55,973 bases of DNA from Sphingobium sp. Ant17 (GTDB taxonomy: Bacteria > Pseudomonadota > Alphaproteobacteria > Sphingomonadales > Sphingomonadaceae), in assembly GCF_000588875.1 (NCBI RefSeq), contig NZ_JEMV01000008.1:53502-109474 (forward strand), written 5' to 3'. Under the pieces are notes generated by a model, which searched no databases, was not told the DNA's origin, and was given only the letters and a program-made list of their open reading frames with translations. Both the position numbers and the translations under genes were made by a program. Shown one piece after another: positions 37,022 to 45,507 of the stretch. How positions within the stretch are numbered: position 1 is the first letter of the stretch; each line of letters begins with the position of its first letter.

Positions 37022-37255
37022 ATGAGCACGATGAACATCTTCCTGCCTGAAACCCTCAAAGCATTTGTCGATCAGCAGGTTTCCGGCAAGGGCTTTGGTA
37101 CCAGCAGTGAATATGTCCGGGAACTGATCCGCAAGGATCAGGATCGGCAGAATCTGCGCCGCCTGATGCTCGATGGTGCTACCAGTACCCAGACTCAATC
37201 CGTCGATGAAAGCTATTTTGCGGACCTGCGTGATCGCGCTCGTCATTCACGCTAA
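37022..37255 (+). CDS. ParD-family antitoxin without an adjacent toxin
   Basis: The 77-residue protein shows the ribbon-helix-helix DNA-binding pattern of ParD/CopG antitoxins (MNIFLPETLKAFVDQQVSGK, then GTSSEYVRELIRKDQDRQ). ParD normally binds and neutralises a ParE toxin encoded just downstream and represses the operon. Here no ParE-like frame follows in the 207 bases before topA; a frame in that gap begins near the ParD stop but does not look like ParE. It is therefore an orphan or degraded toxin-antitoxin locus. Confidence 0.82.
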   Translation: MSTMNIFLPETLKAFVDQQVSGKGFGTSSEYVRELIRKDQDRQNLRRLMLDGATSTQTQSVDESYFADLRDRARHSR

Positions 37256-37462
37256 AAAATGAGCTTGAAGATTGTGGTGCCTTGCGTGTTCGCGAGAGGG
37301 ATGTCGCGTTATGCTTCATTCATGCCCTGAGCCGTGCCTATAAGGCGGTAGGGGCTGGCCATCCCCCGTCATCTCCCCTAATCACACGCACCGCTTGACG
37401 CCCGCCGTCATCGCCTTCCAGACTCGCGCGTACGTGTGAGGCATCAAAGTTCGGGGCCGTAA

Positions 37463-40051
37463 ATGCAGCTTGTCATCGTTGAATCGCCGGCCAAGGCGAA
37501 GACTATCGAAAAATATCTGGGCGGGGATTTCCATGTGCTCGCCAGCTATGGCCATATTCGCGACCTGCCGCCCAAGGACGGATCGGTCGACCCGGACGAC
37601 GGCTTTGCCATGTCGTGGGAAAATTATGGCGACAAGGGCAAGCAGCTCAAGGCCATCAGCGATGCTGCCAAGAAGGCGACGCGCTTGATCCTCGCGACTG
37701 ACCCTGATCGCGAAGGGGAAGCGATCAGCTGGCATGTGCAGGAAGTATTGCGCGCCAAGAAGGCGCTGCCGGCCGTCGTGGACCGGGTGACGTTCAACGC
37801 GATCACCAAGGCGGCGGTGCTGGACGCGATGGCCAAGCCGCGCGCGCTGGACGAGGATCTGATCGACGCCTACCGCGCGCGCCGGGCGCTCGACTATCTG
37901 GTCGGCTTCACCCTCTCGCCGGTGCTGTGGCGCAAGCTGCCTGGCGCCAAGTCGGCGGGCCGGGTGCAGTCGGTCGCGCTGCGGCTGGTGGTCGAGCGTG
38001 AGCGTGAGATCGAATCCTTCAACCCGCAAGAATATTGGTCGGTCGCGGCCGAGATGGAGCAGGACGGCACCGCCTTCACCGCGCGCCTCGTCCGCTGGAA
38101 GGGTGAGAAGATCGAGCGGCTGACGATCGGCAAGGAAGGCGACGCGATGGCCGCCAAGGCCGATGTCGAAGCCGGGCGCTTCACTGTCGAACGGGTCGAG
38201 ACCAAGCCGCTTACCCGCAACCCGCCGCCGCCTTTCACCACTTCGACGATTCAGCAAGAAGCCGCGCGCAAGCTCGGCTTCTCGGCCAGTCATACGATGC
38301 GGATCGCGCAGCAGCTCTACGAAGATGGCGCGATCACCTATATGCGAACCGATGGCGTGCAGATGGATGGCAGCGCCATTTCCGCCGCGCGCGCCGCGAT
38401 CGCGCAGCGCTATGATGGCGGCTATGTGCCGGACAAGCCGCGCATATACCAGACCAAGGCGAAGAATGCGCAGGAAGCGCATGAAGCCATCCGCCCGACC
38501 GATTTTTCGCGCGACAAGGTGGGCAGCGGCGACCATGCGCGCCTCTATGATCTGGTGTTCAAGCGCGCGCTGGCGAGCCAGATGGCGTCCGCACGGCTGG
38601 AACGCACCACGATCGACATGAACGACGTCACCGGCACGCATACGCTGCGCGCGACGGGGCAGGTCGTGATCTTCCCTGGCTTCCTCGCTTTGTATGAGGA
38701 AGGCCGCGACGATAGCGATGACGAAGACGGCAAGCTGCTGCCCCGCATGGCGGAAGGCGATGCGCCAGCGAAGAAGAAGGTCATGGCGGACCAACATTTC
38801 ACGCAGCCGCCGCCGCGCTATTCCGAAGCCAGCCTCGTCAAGCGGCTGGAGGAGTTGGGGATCGGGCGTCCGTCCACCTATGCCTCGACGCTTCAGGTGC
38901 TCAAGGATCGCGACTATGTGCGGATCGAAAAGAACCGCTTTTTCGCTGAGGAGAGCGGGCGGCTGGTAACGGCCTTTCTGGAGCGTTTCTTCGAACGTTA
39001 TGTGTCCTACGACTTCACGGCTGGCCTTGAGGACGAGCTGGACGATATTTCCGGCGGCCGAGCGCAGTGGCAGGAAGTGCTCGAAGCCTTCTGGCGCGAT
39101 TTCAAGCCCAAGACGGCAGAAATCATGGAGCAGAAGCCGTCGGACATCACCGCCGAGCTGGACAAGTTCCTGGAGCCGATGCTGTTCCCGCCCAAGGCCG
39201 ATGGCAGCAATCCGCGCGCCTGTCCGCTGTGCGCGGACGGACAATTGTCGCTGCGCGGCGGCCGGTTCGGCGCGTTCATTGCCTGCTCCAACTATCCCGA
39301 ATGTAAATTCACGCGGAAATTCGGTCAGCCGGGCGGCAAGGATGGAGAAGATAGCGGACCAGAGGTGCTGGGCCAGCATCCCGACACCGGGCAGGACATC
39401 GTCAAGAAGGTCGGTCGCTTCGGCCCCTATATCGAGATGGGCGAGGGCAAGGAGGCCAAGCGCGGCTCGATCCCCAAGGATCTGCCCGATGGCGAACTGA
39501 CGCTCGATTGGGGCATCAAGCTGCTGAGCCTGCCGCGCGAAGTCGGTTTGCACCCGGAGACGGGATTGCCGATCGTCGCGAATATCGGCCGCTTTGGTCC
39601 CTATCTGCTGCATGACGGCAAATATGGACGCCTGGCCAATACTGCCGAGATTTTCGAGGTCGGCATGAACAGCGCGGTCGTGAAGCTGGCTGAGGCGGCG
39701 ACACGCGGGCCACGCAGCGCCGGGCGCGAGCCTTTGAAGGTGCTAGGTGCCCATCCGCGCACCGAACTGGATATCAAGCTGATGGAAGGACGCTATGGCG
39801 TCTATGTCACCGACGGCACGACCAATGCGACCCTGCCCAAGACGATGGACAAGGATGCGCTGACGCTGGAGGAAGCCGCGCAGCTGATCGATGCCCGCGC
39901 GGCGGCGGCTCCGGCCAAGAAGGGCGCGAAGAAGAAAGCCCCGGCAAAAAAGGCTGCGCCCAAAAAAGACGCGGCCAAGAAGGACGGGGCGGCGAAGAAG
40001 CCCGCCGCCAAGAAGGCACCTGCGAAGAAGAAGCCCGCGGCGGGCGAATAG
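37463..40051 (+). CDS. topA: DNA topoisomerase I
   Basis: The 862-residue protein relaxes negative supercoils. The TOPRIM domain has IVESPAKAKTIEKYLG and ATDPDREGEAISWHV. The catalytic Tyr is in AITYMRTDGVQM. C-terminal zinc-type repeats start at ACPLCADGQLSLRGGRFGAF, and extra topoisomerase I repeat units (FGPYIEMGEG, FGPYLLHDGK) follow. The tail is very rich in Lys, Ala and Pro (about 45 residues), which is common for TopA in GC-rich bacteria. It is convergent with the diguanylate cyclase gene. Confidence 0.96.
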   Translation: MQLVIVESPAKAKTIEKYLGGDFHVLASYGHIRDLPPKDGSVDPDDGFAMSWENYGDKGKQLKAISDAAKKATRLILATDPDREGEAISWHVQEVLRAKKALPAVVDRVTFNAITKAAVLDAMAKPRALDEDLIDAYRARRALDYLVGFTLSPVLWRKLPGAKSAGRVQSVALRLVVEREREIESFNPQEYWSVAAEMEQDGTAFTARLVRWKGEKIERLTIGKEGDAMAAKADVEAGRFTVERVETKPLTRNPPPPFTTSTIQQEAARKLGFSASHTMRIAQQLYEDGAITYMRTDGVQMDGSAISAARAAIAQRYDGGYVPDKPRIYQTKAKNAQEAHEAIRPTDFSRDKVGSGDHARLYDLVFKRALASQMASARLERTTIDMNDVTGTHTLRATGQVVIFPGFLALYEEGRDDSDDEDGKLLPRMAEGDAPAKKKVMADQHFTQPPPRYSEASLVKRLEELGIGRPSTYASTLQVLKDRDYVRIEKNRFFAEESGRLVTAFLERFFERYVSYDFTAGLEDELDDISGGRAQWQEVLEAFWRDFKPKTAEIMEQKPSDITAELDKFLEPMLFPPKADGSNPRACPLCADGQLSLRGGRFGAFIACSNYPECKFTRKFGQPGGKDGEDSGPEVLGQHPDTGQDIVKKVGRFGPYIEMGEGKEAKRGSIPKDLPDGELTLDWGIKLLSLPREVGLHPETGLPIVANIGRFGPYLLHDGKYGRLANTAEIFEVGMNSAVVKLAEAATRGPRSAGREPLKVLGAHPRTELDIKLMEGRYGVYVTDGTTNATLPKTMDKDALTLEEAAQLIDARAAAAPAKKGAKKKAPAKKAAPKKDAAKKDGAAKKPAAKKAPAKKKPAAGE

Positions 40052-40061
40052 ACGCGCGCCG

Positions 40062-40799
40062 TCAGGCGGCGAGGCGCACTTGGTTGCGGCCGCCTGTCTT
40101 CGCGGCATACATGGCGATGTCCGCGCGGTGCAGGCTGACTTCGATCGGCACCGCCGGATCGCCTGCGCACAGGCCAATGCTGGCGGTGGCACGCACGATC
40201 CGGCCCGATGGCGCGCGGACGCGCAGCGCCTGAATGGATGCGCGAACAAGTTCCGCCTGCCGCGTGGCCAATAGCCTGTCGCAATCGGTTAGGCATATGG
40301 CGAATTCCTCGCCACCCAGCCGACCACAGATAGGGTCATCGTGCAGCGCTTCGCGGATCGCCTGGCCGACGGCCTGCAACACCGCATCGCCGGCCTGATG
40401 GCCGTGATCATCGTTAAGTTGTTTGAAATGATCGATGTCGATCAACAGATACCAGTTGTCCGGTCGGTCATGCACCGCGCCCGCGCGATCGAAGAAAGCG
40501 TTGCGGGTCAGCAATCCCGTCAGTCCGTCGATCTGCGCCAATTTGGCCAGTTCGGCGACACGCTGTTCCAGTTCCTCCCGCAGTTGCCGATTCTCCTCCG
40601 CCTGACGGATCAGGAGCAGGCAGACCGGCGTCGATAGGCTGCTGGCACAGAATATACCGACAGCAAAATAGCGCAGCGGGATGGACATGCCAGGCACCAT
40701 CGACACGATGGCCATGATGACCACCGTCCCGATGACCGAGATGCTGACACAGGATGCGATCTTTTGTTTCGGACTCATGCACCGGCTGCGTAACGACAT
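40062..40799 (-). CDS. Membrane diguanylate cyclase (GGDEF domain)
   Basis: The 245-residue protein has two N-terminal hydrophobic segments (CVSISVIGTVVIMAIVSMV and LRYFAVGIFCASSLSTPVCLL), a short coiled linker (EENRQLREELEQRVAELAKL), and a GGDEF domain with the active GGEEF sequence (RLGGEEFAICL). It should make c-di-GMP at the membrane. There is no visible sensory domain beyond the membrane helices. ATG 40799 was chosen because GGGAAAGGG lies upstream, although the spacing is long; ATG 40778 is the alternative. It is downstream of era on the same strand. Confidence 0.88.
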   Translation of the reverse strand: MSLRSRCMSPKQKIASCVSISVIGTVVIMAIVSMVPGMSIPLRYFAVGIFCASSLSTPVCLLLIRQAEENRQLREELEQRVAELAKLAQIDGLTGLLTRNAFFDRAGAVHDRPDNWYLLIDIDHFKQLNDDHGHQAGDAVLQAVGQAIREALHDDPICGRLGGEEFAICLTDCDRLLATRQAELVRASIQALRVRAPSGRIVRATASIGLCAGDPAVPIEVSLHRADIAMYAAKTGGRNQVRLAA

Positions 40800-40836
40800 A
40801 AGGTAAATAAGCCCTTTCCCATTTAGGGAGGCAAGG

Positions 40837-41754
40837 TCATTCCACCCAGTCGAGGCCGATGTCGCGGTAAATGCCGCGATCATTCTCCCAGTCTTCCTTG
40901 ACCTTCACATGCAGATAGAGGTGGACCTTCACCCCCAGCAAGGCCGCCAGCTCTTCCCGCGCCTTCGACCCGATTTCCTTCAATCGCTGACCGCCTTTGC
41001 CCAGCACGATCGCGCGTTGCGTCGGGCGACCAACCAGAATCTGCTGGTGGATTTCAACCGACCCGTCCGGCCGTTCCTTATATTGTTCGGTATCAACGGC
41101 GGTCGCGTAGGGCAGTTCGGCGTGCAGCTGGTGATAAAGTTGTTCGCGCGTGATTTCAGCAGCCAGCATCCGGTCCGTGGCGTCGGACACCTGGTCTTCG
41201 GGAAAATGCCACGGGCCTTCCGGCATGGCGGCGGCAAACGCAGCCTTGAGTTCGGGCAAGCCGTCGCCCGTCGCGGCCGACACGAAGAAGATTTCGTCGA
41301 AGCCCAGCGTCTCGTTCAGCTTCTCGGTGTGAACGAGCAGCTTTTCCTTGATGGCGATATCCACCTTGTTGAGGATCAACCATTTGCGTTCGCAGCGATG
41401 CTTGAGCGACTCGATGATCGGCTCCAGCTTGGGGCCGCGACCCGCCTTGCCATCCACCACCATCGCGATCAGGTCCGCGCCCTGCGCGCCACCCCAGGCA
41501 GCCTGCACCATCGCGCGGTCCAGCCGACGCTTGGGCGCGAAAATACCAGGCGTATCGACCAGCACGATCTGCGCAGTGCCCTCAATCGCGACGCCCATGA
41601 CGCGGGTACGGGTGGTCTGCGCCTTGGGACTGGTGATCGCCACCTTCTGCCCCACCAGCGCATTGACCAGCGTGGACTTCCCCGCATTGGGCGCGCCGAC
41701 AACGGCGATGACGCCACAGCGTTGATTGGTTTCTGAAACTTCCAAACCGTCCAA
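40837..41754 (-). CDS. era: GTPase Era
   Basis: The 305-residue protein is the small GTPase that assists 16S rRNA maturation and 30S assembly. The P-loop is VVGAPNAGKSTLVNAL, followed by VDTPGIF and LNKVDIA. The C-terminal KH domain contains ILVGRPTQRAIVLGKGGQRLKEIG. It ends the leftward group lepB-rnc-(GIY-YIG)-era, a conserved alphaproteobacterial arrangement with one extra gene inserted here. Confidence 0.95.
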   Translation of the reverse strand: MDGLEVSETNQRCGVIAVVGAPNAGKSTLVNALVGQKVAITSPKAQTTRTRVMGVAIEGTAQIVLVDTPGIFAPKRRLDRAMVQAAWGGAQGADLIAMVVDGKAGRGPKLEPIIESLKHRCERKWLILNKVDIAIKEKLLVHTEKLNETLGFDEIFFVSAATGDGLPELKAAFAAAMPEGPWHFPEDQVSDATDRMLAAEITREQLYHQLHAELPYATAVDTEQYKERPDGSVEIHQQILVGRPTQRAIVLGKGGQRLKEIGSKAREELAALLGVKVHLYLHVKVKEDWENDRGIYRDIGLDWVE

Positions 41755-41762
41755 AATATACT

Positions 41763-41788
41763 CCGTTCGCCCTGAGCCTGTCGAAGGG
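41763..41788. repeat. Single REP-like element upstream of era
   Basis: One copy of the repeat seen as inverted pairs at 29454-29530 and 32591-32705 lies here (CCGTTCGCCCTGAGCCTGTC and the following CGAAGGG). It falls in the short gap between the GIY-YIG gene stop and the era start. No inverted partner is close by. Confidence 0.7.
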
Positions 41789-41838
41789 CTTTACTTGTCT
41801 GTCTTTGATCGCGCCAATGTGGAGATCAAAGACCAATC

Positions 41839-42078
41839 TTAACGGATCAGCGCCAGCTTCTTTGCCCGGCTCCAACCCTTGATCTGCCGCTCGGCCTCTA
41901 AGGCCTCTATACGTGTGCCGAACGATTGCGACCAGACCAGTTTCACTGGCAGGCGCGCTTGCGTGTATCCGGTGATCTGGCCCGCTTCATGCTGACCGAT
42001 GCGTGTTTCCAGATTATCCGTGTGACCCACGTAAAAGCTGCGATCGGCGCAATGGAGCATGTAGGTCCAGAAGGGCAT
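41839..42078 (-). CDS. GIY-YIG nuclease-like protein
   Basis: The 79-residue protein consists of one GIY-YIG domain: WTYMLHCADRSFYVGHTDN, then RIGQHEAG and a conserved Glu in EALEAERQIKGWSRAKK. Single-domain members (UPF0213-like) are common in sphingomonads and their function is unclear. It sits between rnc and era in the same direction. Confidence 0.9.
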   Translation of the reverse strand: MPFWTYMLHCADRSFYVGHTDNLETRIGQHEAGQITGYTQARLPVKLVWSQSFGTRIEALEAERQIKGWSRAKKLALIR

Positions 42079-42121
42079 CGGAACATCAAGCCTTCAAAAG
42101 AAACGGGCTTTTTAGATTTCT

Positions 42122-42805
42122 CTACCCCGCCAGCTTCTCCAGCAGCGCCGCCGCTGCCGCCGTTTCCGCTTCCTGCTTGGACCCGCCGGTCGCACTTGCC
42201 TCGCCCGCGCCCTTGATGCTCACGGTCACGGTGAAGCGCAGAGCGTGGTGCGGGCCGGATCGGTCCATCATCACATATTCAGGCGGCTTGCGCTTGTTGG
42301 CGGCGGCCCATTCCTGCAGCGCCGACTTGGGATGGCGTGGGGCAGCGGTCTGGGTATCGACCCGGTCGGCCCACAGGCGGCGGACCAGTGTGCGCGCTTC
42401 CTCCAACCCGCCCTCCAGATAGAGGGCGCCGATCAGCGCCTCCATCACGTCGCCCAGGACATTGTCGCTATTGGCCGCGCCATCGTCGCGCGCCTGCTTG
42501 CCCAGCACCAGATGGGTCGGAACGCCCGCCGCCCGCGCAACCTCGGCGCAGGTTTCGCCCGATACCAGCGCGTTGAACCGGCGTGACAGCTTACCTTCGG
42601 GTTCGCCGGCAAAGCGTTCATACACCCATTCGGACACAAGCAGGCCCAGCACCCGGTCGCCCAGAAATTCCAGCCGCTCATAATTATCCGGCTTGGCGCT
42701 GCCATGGGTGAGCGCCTGGTGGAAGGGCGCAGGGTCGCGCGGCGCGCGGCCGATCAGCGCCTTCAGCCAGCCCGTGGTATCAGGCCCATGGACGCTCAAT
42801 TTCAA
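42122..42805 (-). CDS. rnc: Ribonuclease III
   Basis: The 227-residue enzyme cuts double-stranded RNA, including rRNA precursors. The catalytic signature is NYERLEFLGDRVLGLLV, with DVMEALIGALYLEGG later, and a C-terminal double-stranded-RNA-binding domain (SALQEWAAANKRKPPEY to the end). I chose the TTG at 42805, because TTGA overlaps the lepB stop and GGGGAAGG is upstream; a second TTG at 42799 is also possible. A longer frame reaching 42865 runs into lepB and is unlikely. Confidence 0.93.
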   Translation of the reverse strand: MKLSVHGPDTTGWLKALIGRAPRDPAPFHQALTHGSAKPDNYERLEFLGDRVLGLLVSEWVYERFAGEPEGKLSRRFNALVSGETCAEVARAAGVPTHLVLGKQARDDGAANSDNVLGDVMEALIGALYLEGGLEEARTLVRRLWADRVDTQTAAPRHPKSALQEWAAANKRKPPEYVMMDRSGPHHALRFTVTVSIKGAGEASATGGSKQEAETAAAAALLEKLAG

Positions 42806-43641
42806 AAGCCTTCCCCGATGCGGCTCCAGCGCGCAGCGGTAAACCAAGTCCAGGGCAGCAGCCAATTGGCGCTGCCATCGGTGGAGAAGACCGAGATCAT
42901 CGCCTTGCCGACCAGATTTTCCTCCGGCACCAGCCCGATGCCGCCGCCTTCAACAGCCGGGAAGCGGCTGTCGGCGCTGCGATCGCGATTGTCGCCCATC
43001 ATGAAGAGATGGCCTTCGGGCACCAGCACCGTGTCGCGATCGTCCGCCGCGCCATCGGGCACGAGGTCGAGGACATTATAGCTGCGCGCGGGATAATCCT
43101 TGCCCGCAGGCAGCGTCTCGCGGAACTGCGGATAACGGCACTGCTTGCCGCCGCCTGCCGCCGGTTCTTCGAAATCAGGGCGATAGCAAGGCGAGACCGC
43201 GCCTTCCTTGGCAGCGGCCTCGATCATATTGGGGGTCACCGGAATGACGAGGTCGGCGACCTTCTGCTTGGGGACAGCGGTGCCGTTCAGATAGACCGTG
43301 CCGCCGCGCACGGCGATCATGTCGCCAGGCAGGCCGATCACACGCTTGATATAGTCGTTCTTCTGCGTCGGGGGCGCCTTGAACACCACCACATCGCCGC
43401 GTTCGGGCGTCGAGGCAAGGATGCGGCCGGGGATCAACGGGACGCTAAACGGCAGCGAATAGCGCGAATAGCCGTAGGGCCATTTCGCCACCAGCAGATA
43501 GTCGCCGATCAGCAAGCGGGGCTGCATCGATTCCGATGGAATATTGAACGGCGAAATGATGAAGCTGCGCAGGATGAAGACGAACAGGCCCAGCCTGGCG
43601 AGAAACCATAGGAAGTCCCGCGTTTCCGATTTTGCAGTCAT
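42802..43641 (-). CDS. lepB: Signal peptidase I
   Basis: The 279-residue membrane protease removes signal peptides. A hydrophobic anchor (LWFLARLGLFVFILRSFII) precedes the catalytic Ser in NIPSESMQPRLLIGDY; the catalytic Lys is in NDYIKRVIGLPGDMIAVRGG, and the GHLFMMGDNRDRSADSR motif is near the C-terminus. ATG 43641 (MTAKSETRDF) was preferred to an upstream frame extension. It is the first gene of the lepB-rnc group, and pgi is divergent across 176 bases. Confidence 0.95.
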   Translation of the reverse strand: MTAKSETRDFLWFLARLGLFVFILRSFIISPFNIPSESMQPRLLIGDYLLVAKWPYGYSRYSLPFSVPLIPGRILASTPERGDVVVFKAPPTQKNDYIKRVIGLPGDMIAVRGGTVYLNGTAVPKQKVADLVIPVTPNMIEAAAKEGAVSPCYRPDFEEPAAGGGKQCRYPQFRETLPAGKDYPARSYNVLDLVPDGAADDRDTVLVPEGHLFMMGDNRDRSADSRFPAVEGGGIGLVPEENLVGKAMISVFSTDGSANWLLPWTWFTAARWSRIGEGF

Positions 43642-43817
43642 GGGTGGTCGTCTTGTCCCTTGGATGCGCCGACAACGCGGCCGTGGCGGCTTGTGAAGCC
43701 TGGTGTCGAACACGTCAAGCATGTCCTTGACCATGCAAAGCGCGCAATAATTGGGTAAGATAGAGAGAATCGACCGGTGCAGCGTCGATCTCGACCAACG
43801 TCATAAGGGACCATCGC

Positions 43818-45319
43818 ATGCCCAGCACTGCACTGGCGGCCATCGCCGCACTGCCGATCGCCGACCTCAAATCCATTTTCGCCACTGATCCCGACCGCCT
43901 GTCCAAGCTGGTCCTGTCGCAGGGACCGATCCGGTTCGACTGGTCCAAGACCCATCTGACCGACGAGCTGATGGCGCACTATCTCGACCTGGCGCAGGAT
44001 CAGGGCTTCGCCGAGCGCCGCGATGCGCTGTTCGCGGGCGAGGCGGTCAACAACACTGAGGCCGCGCCGCCGAACATACCGCCGAGCGGGGCGAGGGCAA
44101 TGCCGACAGCGTGGCGCAGGCCAAGGCGCTGCATAACCGCATGCGCGCGCTGATCGACGCGATCGAGGCGGGCGCGCTGGGCGAAATCCGCCACATATTG
44201 CATATCGGCATCGGCGGATCGGCGCTCGGTCCCAAACTGATCGTCGATGCGCTTGATGGCGGTGGCGTGCGCTATGATGTGGGCATCGTCTCCAATGTCG
44301 ATGGCACCGCGCTGGAGCGGGCGATCGAGGGGTTCGACCCGAACACCACGTTGATCGCGATCGCTTCAAAGACCTTCACCACCAGCGAAACCCTGCTGAA
44401 CGCAGCGAGCGCGATCAACTGGATGGTCGAAGGTGGAGTCGAAGATCCTTATGGCCGGGTGATCGCGCTCACCGCCGCGCCCGACAAGGCGATCGAATGG
44501 GGCGTCGATGAAACCCGCATTCTGCCCTTCGCCGAATCGGTCGGCGGCCGCTATTCGCTCTGGTCCTCGATCGGCTTTCCCGCTGCGCTGGCGCTGGGTT
44601 GGGATGCGTTTGAAAGCCTGCTGGAGGGCGCCGCCGAAATGGATCGCCATTTCCGCCTGTCGCCACCTAGCGAAAATATCCCGCTGATCGCCGCCTTCGT
44701 CGATCAATATTATAGCCGCGTCATGCATTGCCAGACCCGCGCTCTGTTCGCCTATGACGAGCGGCTGGCGCTCTTGCCCTCTTACCTCCAGCAACTGGAG
44801 ATGGAGAGCAATGGCAAGGCGGTGCAGCTGGACGGATCACCGGTGGACGGTCCTACCGCCGCCATCACCTGGGGCGGGGTCGGCACCGACGCGCAGCATG
44901 CGGTATTCCAGTTGCTGCACCAGGGGACGATTCTCTCGCCAGTCGAATTCATCGCCTCGATCGAGCCCGGCCATGCGCTCGACCCGGCGCATCATCGCGC
45001 ACTGTTGGTCAATTGCTTCGCGCAGGGCGCGGCGCTGATGCGCGGCAAGGATAACGACGCCGACCCCGCCCGCGCCTATCCCGGCAACCGGCCATCGACC
45101 ACGATCCTGCTCGAAGACGTCACCCCGCACGCGCTGGGCGCGCTGATCGCTTTCTACGAGCATCGCACCTTCGCCAACGCCGTGCTGATGGGCATCAACC
45201 CGTTCGACCAGTTCGGCGTCGAACTGGGCAAGGAGATCGCCAAGTCGATCGAGGCGGACGGTGCCAAGGGGTTCGACCCTTCGACCATGGCGCTGATCGA
45301 ACTGGCGCTGGGCGAGTAA
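43818..45319 (+). pseudogene. pgi: Glucose-6-phosphate isomerase gene, frameshifted (probable sequence error)
   Basis: The N-terminal part (MPSTALAAIAALPIADLKSI through GEAVNNTE) and the remainder (starting in the AQAKALHNRMRALIDAI region) are both pgi. The second part has the sugar-phosphate signatures HIGIGGSALGPKLIVDAL and IASKTFTTSETLLN, and catalytic regions such as VGGRYSLWSSIGFP. The break is near 44060-44063, where GAGGCC replaces the GAGGGCC needed to read NNTEGRAAEHTAERGEGN. One G restored gives 500 residues, normal for the family. Reversible glucose-6-phosphate/fructose-6-phosphate isomerisation is the expected role. Confidence 0.9.
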
Positions 45320-45320
45320 T

Positions 45321-45451
45321 TCCTCCCCGGAACGGGGAGGGGACCAGCCGCAGGCTGGTCGAGGGGGTGGGCGGCTAAGGCTGTGCTTAGGGTAGCCCCC
45401 TCCACCACCGCCTGCGGCGGCGGTACCGCTCCCCGCAAGCGGGGAGGAAGT
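45321..45451. repeat. Long GC-rich dispersed repeat with inverted halves
   Basis: The gap after pgi begins TTCCTCCCCGGAACGGGGAG and ends in the inverted form CCCCGCAAGCGGGGAGGAA. Between them are a CCAGCCGCAGGCTGG hairpin and a CACCACCGCCTGCGGCGGCG hairpin. The whole can fold as a large cruciform and resembles the element starting at 55913. It probably also acts as a transcription barrier after pgi. Confidence 0.8.
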
Positions 45452-45507
45452 GATTGTAACCCGCCACCGCAACCGCCATATCCCCCGCAACCAATCGGAG
45501 GCCAGGC

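Noticed and set aside
37256..37462. A frame after parD (ELEDCGALRVRERDVAL...) considered as a ParE remnant
   Set aside because: It lacks ParE features and a start codon; too little to support a gene or pseudogene call.
37382..39613. A 743-codon open frame on the minus strand opposite topA
   Set aside because: topA is intact with all motifs; the antisense product is His/Arg/Asp-rich and looks like a codon-bias shadow.
39898..40045. Repeated Lys/Ala codons at the end of topA considered as a tandem DNA repeat or CRISPR-like array
   Set aside because: Units are irregular, in frame and typical of basic TopA tails; there are no spacers.
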